The position numbers and the translations under genes were made by a program. From Acidobacteriota bacterium (GTDB taxonomy: Bacteria; Acidobacteriota; Blastocatellia; RBC074), in contig JAFDVI010000020.1 in assembly GCA_018269055.1 (NCBI GenBank), forward strand, positions 1 to 64,000: a stretch of DNA of 64,000 nt, read 5' to 3'. The notes under the pieces were generated by a model that made no database searches, was not told where the DNA came from, and worked only from the letters and a program-made list of their open reading frames with translations. Positions 38,911-46,063 of the stretch are shown here, piece by piece. Position 1 is the stretch's first letter. Each line of letters starts with the position of its first letter.

Positions 38911-40665
38911 GTGTCTGCAAGAAAATCAAAGCTCGATCAATTGAATGTCGCCAAGCCTTGCTCGGCCAGTTGGGAGGAAATGACCGGCAATCGTCAAAAA
39001 CGATTTTGCTCCGAATGCAGCAAACACGTGTTTGATTTTTCGCGAATGACGCGGCAACAAATCGAAGCCGTCACTGCCGTGCATCAGGGTAATTTATGCG
39101 CGCGCATCACGCGGCGCGAAGACGGTTCAATGGTGACGGTGGAGCCATCCTTGCCAATTTCTCCAAACCGCCGCTTACATTCGCCAATGCTGAATGCAGC
39201 AGTCGCAACCATTTTGAGCCTTAGCGTTCCCGCCGCCGCTCAACCTGTGGCAATGCAGCAAGTGCAAATCGCGGCGCAATCTCAGGATCAAAAGAAAAAG
39301 AATGATGGAGCGCCTGAAGTCGGCGGCGTAGCTTCAATCAGCGGCACTGTCGTTGACCCGCAGCAAGCCGTCATTGTCAACGCCGTCGTCAAACTACTGG
39401 CTCCCAATGCCACACCGCTCGTCACACGATCATCCGATGAAGGCACGTTTCACTTCACGGGCGTCAATCCCGGCGTTTTTACATTGATGGTCGAATCGCC
39501 TGGATTTCGGCCATCCATCCTGACTGATGTGCGCTTGATGGCCGGGATCGAAACTCCTGTGATGGTAACGCTCGATGTTAATGTCGCCGTAACAACCGGC
39601 GGTGTGATGATCTCCATGCCGCCAAGTTTGCTCAAGCTGGTTCAGGAAAGCGAACTCATCGCCATTGCTACGGTCGGCAAATCCAGAGTCGCCCAAACCG
39701 AAGAAGAATCCAGGCAGCTACAAACTGCGCTAACCATTTCGTCAGTGTTGAAAGGCGATGCTCGCCAGCGCGTGATTCCGCTTTACCACTGGGTTTCCGA
39801 TGCAACCGGGGACGAATTGAAGCCCGGCGACCAGTTGCTGGTGTTTTTGGATCGGCGCAAGTCTGACGACGACAAACCGATTGATGGCTTTGAAGCCAAC
39901 GACTGGTCGCGTTCGATTCGTAAGCTGGATGATTCTGCGCTGAGCGCGTACCAGCAGCGCATTGAAGAATTGAATTCGATTTTGGCCAACGAACCGCCCA
40001 ACAACACGGAATTGATCGAATGGATGGTGCGCTGCATTGAAAACCCGGCGACGCGTTGGGACGGCGTGTTTGAATTGGGGAAAAATCTGGATGCATTGAA
40101 GGAACTGGACAAAACAGCACAGGGTAAAGCTCCAACCAATCCGCTCCAACAATTGATTACAGCCATTGCCAACCAGAAGGCCAAGGAAACACAACCCGAA
40201 GTCGCTGAGGAGCAAGAAGCCACAGAAAACGAAGAGGACGATGCGCCAGGCAATATCGCTTCGTTGCTCAGCCCGGAACAGAAAGCGCGCGTCACCAATG
40301 CCTTGTTCAGCATCGAAACCTTGTCTTCGCAAGATATGCAACTCGTCGAATTGGTGAAGGGTTGGAAGGAGGCGCGGCTTGCGCCTTATCTCGCCGCGCA
40401 ATTGACCAAAGTCGCCGTCGAAGCACCGCCGATTGCTGAAGAGTTGGTTTCAGTGCTGGCAGAACTGCTTGACGACGACGCCGTTCAAAAAACCGCCGAG
40501 GAATACCAAAACAATGTCGAATATGACGAAAGCGAATCGCAGGGCGAGGAAGAAGCGGGGGCGAAGACGAAACCGAAATCGGTCGCGGCGCAAATCGCCA
40601 TGTCCAAACGCAGCGTTTATCTGGTCGCCTTTCTTGCCGCAGTCAATCAGAAACTCAGCCATTGA
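38911..40665 (+). CDS. Carboxypeptidase-regulatory-like membrane protein with Cys-rich N-terminus
   Basis: 584 aa, starting with GTG after a perfect AGGAGGTGA. The N-terminal 60 residues contain a CxxC-type module (KPCSASWEEMTGNRQKRFCS then ECSKHVFDFS), seen at the start of many Bacteroidetes and Acidobacteria proteins and probably metal-binding. A hydrophobic stretch at about 90-112 may be a membrane anchor, followed by a CarboxypepD_reg/Cna-B-like beta-sandwich (about 145-225, ISGTVVDPQQAVIVNAVVKL). The rest is helical, acidic (EEQEATENEEDDAPG) and unassigned. Function is unknown; a cell-surface or sensing role is plausible. Confidence 0.72.
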   Translation: MSARKSKLDQLNVAKPCSASWEEMTGNRQKRFCSECSKHVFDFSRMTRQQIEAVTAVHQGNLCARITRREDGSMVTVEPSLPISPNRRLHSPMLNAAVATILSLSVPAAAQPVAMQQVQIAAQSQDQKKKNDGAPEVGGVASISGTVVDPQQAVIVNAVVKLLAPNATPLVTRSSDEGTFHFTGVNPGVFTLMVESPGFRPSILTDVRLMAGIETPVMVTLDVNVAVTTGGVMISMPPSLLKLVQESELIAIATVGKSRVAQTEEESRQLQTALTISSVLKGDARQRVIPLYHWVSDATGDELKPGDQLLVFLDRRKSDDDKPIDGFEANDWSRSIRKLDDSALSAYQQRIEELNSILANEPPNNTELIEWMVRCIENPATRWDGVFELGKNLDALKELDKTAQGKAPTNPLQQLITAIANQKAKETQPEVAEEQEATENEEDDAPGNIASLLSPEQKARVTNALFSIETLSSQDMQLVELVKGWKEARLAPYLAAQLTKVAVEAPPIAEELVSVLAELLDDDAVQKTAEEYQNNVEYDESESQGEEEAGAKTKPKSVAAQIAMSKRSVYLVAFLAAVNQKLSH

Positions 40666-40680
40666 AAGTCGGGGACTGCA

Positions 40681-40733
40681 AAAAACAAAAGCCTGCGAGT
40701 CACAGCAATGTGTTCGCAGGCTTTTGTTTTTTG
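40681..40733. terminator. Bidirectional terminator
   Basis: Arms 40681-40699 and 40715-40733 pair (core AAAGCCTGCGA, flanked by A6 and T6), loop of 15. It serves the plus-strand gene ending at 40665 and the tRNA on the minus strand ending at 40738. Confidence 0.9.
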
Positions 40734-40737
40734 TAGT

Positions 40738-41097
40738 GCCGAGGGCGGGACTCGAACCCGCACGACCTTTAGGGTCAGAGGATTTTCTTACCACTATGGT
40801 TTTCACCACCTGACAACAACTGTCAGTTTGTAGTCTGGACGATGCCTTCTCCATACGATGCCGCAACGAGCGTCGCTTAGGAGGGAGCCGTCTCGTCTCT
40901 ACGCTTTGCCGTTTTCAAATCTCAAATTTGAAATTGTAGATTTGACATTTTCTCAGCCTTAGCTCGGCGTTGCCATCAGCATTCTCTGTTAAGGTTTCGC
41001 CGACTTTGACTCCATTCACGCCGGAGTTTCCAACCGACGTGCTCAAATTTTCAAACAGCTTAAGTCCTCTGTGTCTACCAATTCCACCACCCCGGCA
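40738..41097 (-). tRNA. tRNA-Leu(UAA) interrupted by a group I intron
   Basis: The 5' exon is 41097-41063 (35 nt, beginning GCCGGGGUGGUGGAAUUGG and ending in the anticodon U34). The 3' exon is 40787-40738 (50 nt). Joined they form a standard 85-nt leucine tRNA: 7-bp acceptor stem with one G-U pair, anticodon stem GAGGA/UCCUC with loop CUUAAAA, a variable arm GACC-CUAAA-GGUC and T arm GCGGG-UUCGAGU-CCCGC. CCA is not encoded. The 275-nt intron 40788-41062 lies between U34 and A35, the site used by the cyanobacterial/plastid tRNA-Leu(UAA) intron. Confidence 0.93.
40788..41062 (-). ncRNA. Group I intron (probable IC3) in tRNA-Leu
   Basis: 275 nt, no endonuclease gene inside. The 5' exon end CUU pairs with the intron sequence UUGAG (5-bp P1 CUUAA/UUGAG), with the U-G wobble at the splice site that is diagnostic for group I. 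The intron ends in G (omega-G). The R-like CAGACUA element and S-like CAUAGU element near the 3' end form P7, and a P/Q-like UGAUGGCAACGCCGAGCUAAG region (GGCAACGCCGAGC) is present. These are eye-based matches to the catalytic core. Confidence 0.88.
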
Positions 41098-41143
41098 ACA
41101 ACGGCGGAGAGTCTACGGGTCAGCTTTTCAACTTGCAAGCGGT

Positions 41144-42250
41144 TCAACTTTGAAACGCCAACAAACTTTCGACAATCCGGTTGCTCGCTTTGCCGTCGCC
41201 GTAAGGATTCACCGCGCGCGCCATTCGGTCGTATTCGGCGGCGTCTTCCAGCAAACGCATCGTCGCCGCGACGATGCGTTCTTTGTTGGTGCCGACCAAT
41301 TGGACTGTTCCGGCCTCGACGCCTTCCGGACGCTCCGTGACTTCGCGCAGCACCAATACGGGTTTACCCAAACCGGGGGCCTCTTCCTGCAAGCCGCCGG
41401 AATCGGTCAGCACCAGATGCGACGCCTTCATCAATTGCACCAGCGGCAAATAATCCAGCGGAGGGAGCAGCGTGATGTTCGGAATTCCGCCCAGTTCTGT
41501 GCGAACGACTTGCTGCACATTTGGATTCAAATGCACGGGATAAACGATTTGAACGTCCGGGAAACGAGCGGCGATTCCCTTCAGCGCCTGGCAGATTTCA
41601 TGCAATGGCGGGCCGAAGTTTTCGCGGCGATGCGCCGTTACCAGAATGATCCATTTGCCTTGCGGAACAGCGGCCAGTTCGCTGGAATTCCAGTCGTATT
41701 CTTTTGCGGCGACTTCCAGCAGGGCGTCAATCACCGTGTTGCCTGTAACAATGATGCTGTTGGAATCGAGGGATTCGCGCAGCAGGTTTTCGCGCGATTG
41801 CGCGGTCGGCGCGAAATGCAAATCACAAACGGCGTCGGCGATTTTCCGGTTGATCTCTTCGGGAAAGGGTTGGAATTTGTCCCAGGTTCGCAATCCAGCT
41901 TCGACATGCCCAATTTTGATCTGGCGGTAAAACGCCGCCAACGCGCCCACCATCGCGGTCGTCGTATCGCCCTGCGTCAGCACCCAATCGGGCTTTTCTC
42001 TTTCCAGCACGGAGTCCAATTCGGTCAGCGCCAACGACGTGAGTTTGGCCAGCGACTGGTTCGGCTGCATCAGGTTCAAATCGTAATCCGGTTCGATGCC
42101 GAACAACGACAACACCTGATCCAGCATCTGCCGATGCTGTGCCGTAACGCAGACAATGGTTTCGATGTTCGAATGCTTGCCAAGTTCTTTGACGACCGGC
42201 GCCATTTTGATGGCTTCCGGGCGAGTGCCAAAGATGGAAATTACCTTCAT
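41144..42250 (-). CDS. wecB: UDP-N-acetylglucosamine 2-epimerase (non-hydrolysing)
   Basis: 368-aa cytoplasmic enzyme that interconverts UDP-GlcNAc and UDP-ManNAc, feeding ManNAc or ManNAcA residues into surface polysaccharide. Signatures are FGTRPEAIKMAPV at the N-terminus, THRREN (catalytic His region), and LVLTDSGGLQEEAP near residue 285, plus the ERPE loop. Complete length. It is the farthest-downstream gene of a minus-strand polysaccharide operon with methyltransferase and export genes and lies 46 bp from the tRNA-Leu 5' end. Confidence 0.94.
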   Translation of the reverse strand: MKVISIFGTRPEAIKMAPVVKELGKHSNIETIVCVTAQHRQMLDQVLSLFGIEPDYDLNLMQPNQSLAKLTSLALTELDSVLEREKPDWVLTQGDTTTAMVGALAAFYRQIKIGHVEAGLRTWDKFQPFPEEINRKIADAVCDLHFAPTAQSRENLLRESLDSNSIIVTGNTVIDALLEVAAKEYDWNSSELAAVPQGKWIILVTAHRRENFGPPLHEICQALKGIAARFPDVQIVYPVHLNPNVQQVVRTELGGIPNITLLPPLDYLPLVQLMKASHLVLTDSGGLQEEAPGLGKPVLVLREVTERPEGVEAGTVQLVGTNKERIVAATMRLLEDAAEYDRMARAVNPYGDGKASNRIVESLLAFQS

Positions 42251-42262
42251 GAATATGTTCTC

Positions 42263-43279
42263 TTAAGGCCGCAGCTTGCCCGTCACTTTCCAGAACGCTT
42301 GCAATAATCGCCACCCAAAACTTTGTTGAATCTTTTGGGTATTTGCCCATTGCAGGTTTAATTGCTCGGTCACTTGCCGCAACCGTTCGGATAAATAATC
42401 CGCGTGTTCAGATAATTGTTTCAGTTGTTCGTCTTTGGCGGCAATGGTTTCAGCCGAAGATTGTGCGAGGGTTTCGCGCGCCGCTCGTTCCTGTTCCAGC
42501 GCGCTGGCGGTTTGTCGTTGCTGTTCTATCGCTTGTTCCAATGCCCTGGTTTGAGTATTCACCGTCGAACGCAGTGCGATTTCATGACCCAACCGAAAGA
42601 AAAACTGGCGCAACCGCGCCGCCGTGGTTTCATCGCATTGAAACAAAGATTGCAATTCTTCGGGTTGCTCCGACCCAACGCCCAGCACACCAAGCCCGTA
42701 GCCATGCGCGAATTCGAAGTGTGGATATCTGGGCGTGATTTCCGCCCAGAATCGAAACGCGCCGAAATTGCGTTCGCGAACGTTGATGTCGTGAAAGAGA
42801 ACTACCGCGCGGCGGCCAAGTTTCGGCAGCCAGGTTTCAAAATCGTGCTTCACGGCTTCGTAGGTGTGGTAACCGTCAATGTGCAGCAGATCAATGCTGC
42901 CATCTACGAAATGCGGTTGCGCATCGTCAAAAGTGCTTTGCACCAGAGTGGAAAATCCTCCGTACAACGGATCGTGATATGCGCGCAATTCGGCCAGAAT
43001 GTGTTCCCCGGCGTCTTGGCCGTAATTGCCCGAATGTTCATCGCCACGCCAGGTGTCCACCGCGTAACATTTCGTGGGCAATTTCAATTCCGCCACGGCT
43101 TGGCAAAACGCACAATATGAATCACCGAACAGCGCGCCCAACTCGACAAAAACCGCCGGACGTTGCACCGCCACCAGAAACATGGCGAACGGAATGTGTT
43201 CGTACCACGTCGAAAGCGTCAACCGGTTGGGGGCCGAAAGGATGTTTGGGTAATCCAGGGGATTGAGTAGTTTGCTCAT
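42263..43279 (-). CDS. Class I methyltransferase with C-terminal coiled coil
   Basis: 338 aa. Residues 30-210 look like a SAM-dependent methyltransferase fold of the Methyltransf_24 kind, with VFVELGALFGDSYCAFCQAV as motif I region and SIDLLHIDGYHTYEAVKHDF further on. Residues 230-320 form a long coiled coil (ALEQAIEQQRQTASALEQER and KDEQLKQLSEHADYLSERLR) as in glycan-modifying enzymes that gauge chain length. It is located between WecB and the exporter genes, so sugar methylation of the polysaccharide is the likely role; the acceptor is unknown. Confidence 0.78.
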   Translation of the reverse strand: MSKLLNPLDYPNILSAPNRLTLSTWYEHIPFAMFLVAVQRPAVFVELGALFGDSYCAFCQAVAELKLPTKCYAVDTWRGDEHSGNYGQDAGEHILAELRAYHDPLYGGFSTLVQSTFDDAQPHFVDGSIDLLHIDGYHTYEAVKHDFETWLPKLGRRAVVLFHDINVRERNFGAFRFWAEITPRYPHFEFAHGYGLGVLGVGSEQPEELQSLFQCDETTAARLRQFFFRLGHEIALRSTVNTQTRALEQAIEQQRQTASALEQERAARETLAQSSAETIAAKDEQLKQLSEHADYLSERLRQVTEQLNLQWANTQKIQQSFGWRLLQAFWKVTGKLRP

Positions 43280-43340
43280 AAGGTCAGCGGAAACGTGCTC
43301 TTCGACTCAAAGCCGAATGAGAAGGATGAAGCTTCTGTTT

Positions 43341-44981
43341 TCACGCTTGTGCGACAATCATAATTCTGTTGCCCGACGCGAGTTGTTCGTGGGCATCCGC
43401 AGGCGGGGGGATAATTCGAATGTTTGTGAATCCAAGTTTTTGCAGTATCCAGATCAAGGTTTCGCGTCCGGGGCACAACGACAAATCCGTCGAACTGCCA
43501 ATCGGCGATTTTGATTCAGTGGTTTGATCCAACACGGCAAACGAACCTTGCATCGGCTTTTTGAATTTACGGTTGCCCCATTCCAGTTCTCCTGACAAGT
43601 CCGGAGCGACAGGAGTTTCGATGACCAGGAGTTTTCCGGTCAGCGCTTTCATCAACCGCAACGCTCCAATCGGGTTTTCCAGCCAGAACAGCACGCTGAG
43701 CATCATCACCACGTCGAATTGTCCCAATTCTCCGGCGGAAACTTTGCCAACATCGGCCACGCGAAATCGCAAATTATTCAGGTCATAAATTTGGCGCATC
43801 AAATTGGCATCTTCGATATTCGGGCGTCTTACATCAACCCCAAGCACTTTCCGAAACCCGCGTCGCGCCATTTCCACGGAGAAAAACCCCTGATTGCAAC
43901 CAATGTCCAAACACGAAAGCTGCGTCACATCACCCGCGAAGGTTTCCGCCAGCACGGCATCAAGCATCGCCAGCCGGTCTTTGTGAATGCGACGCGAAGC
44001 TTCGAGCATGAAGGAATCGGTCACTGAACCGCTGGGCAGTTCAAACTGATAAAACCAATCCCGTTTCATTGCCTGCGCTTCCAGCGCCAGCATTTCCTCT
44101 GACACTTCTGTTTTGGCGGATGCAACCGTTGCGTCCCGTTTTGTCAATGCTTCCGGCCTGGTCGCCGAACGGCTTTCCGCGCTTCTATGGTATCCCGCGT
44201 GGTATTGATCAATGATGTCCGCGGGCATTCCGACTGCTCGCAAACGCCCGTGATCCAACCAGGCGGCTCGGTCGCAAATGCGCTCGACAGATTTTGATGA
44301 ATGCGTGACCAACAGAATCGTCGTCCCTTCGCGGCGAAAATCCATAATCCGCTCAGTGCATTTTTCCTGAAACTGTTCATCGCCGACGGCCAAAACTTCA
44401 TCCACGATCAAAATATCCGGACGAGTCGCGGTCGCCACGGCAAATCCCAACCGTACAGTCATGCCGGTCGAATACGTACGGAGCGGCGCATCAATAAAAT
44501 CGCCCAGTTCGGCAAATTCCACAATGCCGTCAAACAGCGCTTCCATTTCTGCGCGCGAATATCCCAGCAGTGTGCCATTCAAAAAGACGTTTTCCCGTCC
44601 GCTCAATTCCGTGTGAAATCCCGCGCCGAGTTCCAACAGTGGCGCGATTTTGCCTTTTACCCAGACGCGTCCGCTGGTGGGTTTCATCACGCGCGAAACA
44701 ATTTTCAACAGTGTGCTTTTGCCTGCGCCATTGTGGCCGACCAAACCAAACACTTCGCCGCGCCGGACTTCCAAATTGACAGCATCCAGCGCACGAAATT
44801 CGCGATGTTCAACCTGTCGTTTTACCAGCCGAATCGCATACTCTTTGAAGGTTTTGATGCGTTCGCTGGGCGCGCGATACACGACGGACACGGCTTCCAG
44901 TCGGACGACGGACTCTGCCGCCGGATCCAGGCCCTCTCCCCAAGTCGAAGTCAGATTGTCAGATTCGGTAAGCAAGCTCAT
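43341..44981 (-). CDS. Polysaccharide ABC transporter ATPase fused to a methyltransferase domain
   Basis: 546 aa. Residues 20-260 are a complete Wzt/TagH-like ATPase: Walker A GHNGAGKSTLL, signature YSTGMTVRLGFAVA, Walker B PDILIVDEVLAVGD and switch His in TILLVTHSS. It energises export of a lipid-linked glycan with the permease encoded just upstream. Instead of the usual Wzt C-terminal glycan-binding beta-sandwich, residues 320-546 form a class I methyltransferase: LSCLDIGCNQGFFSVEMARR (motif I), VLGVDVRRPN and FDVVMMLSVLFWLENP. This suggests coupling of methyl capping with export. It overlaps the permease gene by 23 bp. GGAAGG precedes the ATG. Confidence 0.88.
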   Translation of the reverse strand: MSLLTESDNLTSTWGEGLDPAAESVVRLEAVSVVYRAPSERIKTFKEYAIRLVKRQVEHREFRALDAVNLEVRRGEVFGLVGHNGAGKSTLLKIVSRVMKPTSGRVWVKGKIAPLLELGAGFHTELSGRENVFLNGTLLGYSRAEMEALFDGIVEFAELGDFIDAPLRTYSTGMTVRLGFAVATATRPDILIVDEVLAVGDEQFQEKCTERIMDFRREGTTILLVTHSSKSVERICDRAAWLDHGRLRAVGMPADIIDQYHAGYHRSAESRSATRPEALTKRDATVASAKTEVSEEMLALEAQAMKRDWFYQFELPSGSVTDSFMLEASRRIHKDRLAMLDAVLAETFAGDVTQLSCLDIGCNQGFFSVEMARRGFRKVLGVDVRRPNIEDANLMRQIYDLNNLRFRVADVGKVSAGELGQFDVVMMLSVLFWLENPIGALRLMKALTGKLLVIETPVAPDLSGELEWGNRKFKKPMQGSFAVLDQTTESKSPIGSSTDLSLCPGRETLIWILQKLGFTNIRIIPPPADAHEQLASGNRIMIVAQA

Positions 44982-45819
44982 CGGCCTTCCTTGAGAAATA
45001 CCACCAACCGAACGCCAGCGTCACTACTGCCGCGACCGTCGAAGCCAGCACGGTTTTCGGCCCCGCAAACCAACCGATCAACAGCGGCGCGCGAAAAATT
45101 TCCGTCAAGTGATACATCGGGTTCAAATTGAACAGCCAGCGAAGATGTTCGGGAAGTATTTCCTTTGGATAAATGATCGGCGTCAAATACATCCAGGCCA
45201 TCAACAGAATCTGGTACATCTCCAAAACGTCGGCAAAATACGCCGCGACGCGCGAAAGCGTCAGCGCCACGCCCAGCGCGAACATCGCCGTCAACAAAAT
45301 CGGCAGCGGCAAAATCAACAGCGCCGGTCGAATCGGAGTTCCAGTGATCAGCATCACGATAAACAGCGGAATCAACGTCAGCAGCAAATTGACCAGCGAA
45401 GTGCCCAGCGCGCTGACGGCAAAAATCGAACGCGGCAAATAGATGCGATGCATCAGGCTGCCGCCCCAGATCAATTCGCTCATGGCTCCGGCAGTTGTTT
45501 GGGCGAAGAAATTCCAGAGCGCCAACCCGGCCAGCGCATAGGTGGCATAATGCGGCAATTGAAACCGGAAGACGTTGGAAAAGACGAACGTCAGCACCAG
45601 CATCATCAACAACGGATTGAGCATCGTCCACAAAATGCCCAGCACCGACCGTTTGTATCGGGTTTTGATGTTTCGGGAAACCAATTGCCACAGCAGGTCG
45701 CGGTATCGAAACAGTTCCTTCAGTTCGACGATGGCGGGATTTTTTAGCAGCGCAGAATCGTAAATGGGCGCGTCGGCAGGCTGCTCGGTCATAGGAGCTT
45801 TGCTTGTTGCAACGGACAT
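44959..45819 (-). CDS. ABC transporter permease for surface polysaccharide (Wzm-like)
   Basis: 286-aa inner-membrane protein of the ABC-2 polysaccharide-export family. The family N-terminal segment RYRDLLWQLVSRNIKTRYKRSVLG leads into about six membrane helices, with the periplasmic-face loop IIYPKEILPEHLRWLFNLNP and the PMYHLTEIFR motif. It forms the channel with the ATPase whose gene overlaps its 3' end. First gene of the minus-strand operon, divergent from the glycosyltransferase gene at 46064. Confidence 0.92.
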   Translation of the reverse strand: MSVATSKAPMTEQPADAPIYDSALLKNPAIVELKELFRYRDLLWQLVSRNIKTRYKRSVLGILWTMLNPLLMMLVLTFVFSNVFRFQLPHYATYALAGLALWNFFAQTTAGAMSELIWGGSLMHRIYLPRSIFAVSALGTSLVNLLLTLIPLFIVMLITGTPIRPALLILPLPILLTAMFALGVALTLSRVAAYFADVLEMYQILLMAWMYLTPIIYPKEILPEHLRWLFNLNPMYHLTEIFRAPLLIGWFAGPKTVLASTVAAVVTLAFGWWYFSRKADELAYRI

Positions 45820-45961
45820 GTTCGTGCCTTGTTCAGGGAGATTTTCTCCGCCAATTGGCGGGTACTGAGTAGTTTAAGCCGGTGAAGAGCTATAACCACA
45901 GGGCGTTCGTGTTATAGGTGATGGTAAAACTTTAGTCAATCGAGCGTGCAGCGCGCGTCAT

Positions 45962-45991
45962 TTGGACGGCTCGGAAGCCCTGTTGTATAGT
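45962..45991 (+). promoter_or_regulatory. Candidate sigma-70 promoter
   Basis: TTGGAC (45962-45967), 18 bases, TATAGT (45986-45991), reading toward the glycosyltransferase gene whose start is about 70 bp further. Moderate match; the 244-bp gap between divergent genes should hold promoters for both. Confidence 0.45.
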
Positions 45992-46063
45992 GCCCGTCGC
46001 CTCGACGGAATCTCACCGAAGTTGCGTTTACCTTCTTGTAATTGATGCGACACCTCTTACGTT

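Noticed and set aside
40970..42307. 445-codon plus-strand frame across the tRNA intron and wecB
   Set aside because: It runs antisense through the intron, tRNA exon and the well-supported wecB gene and has no family resemblance.
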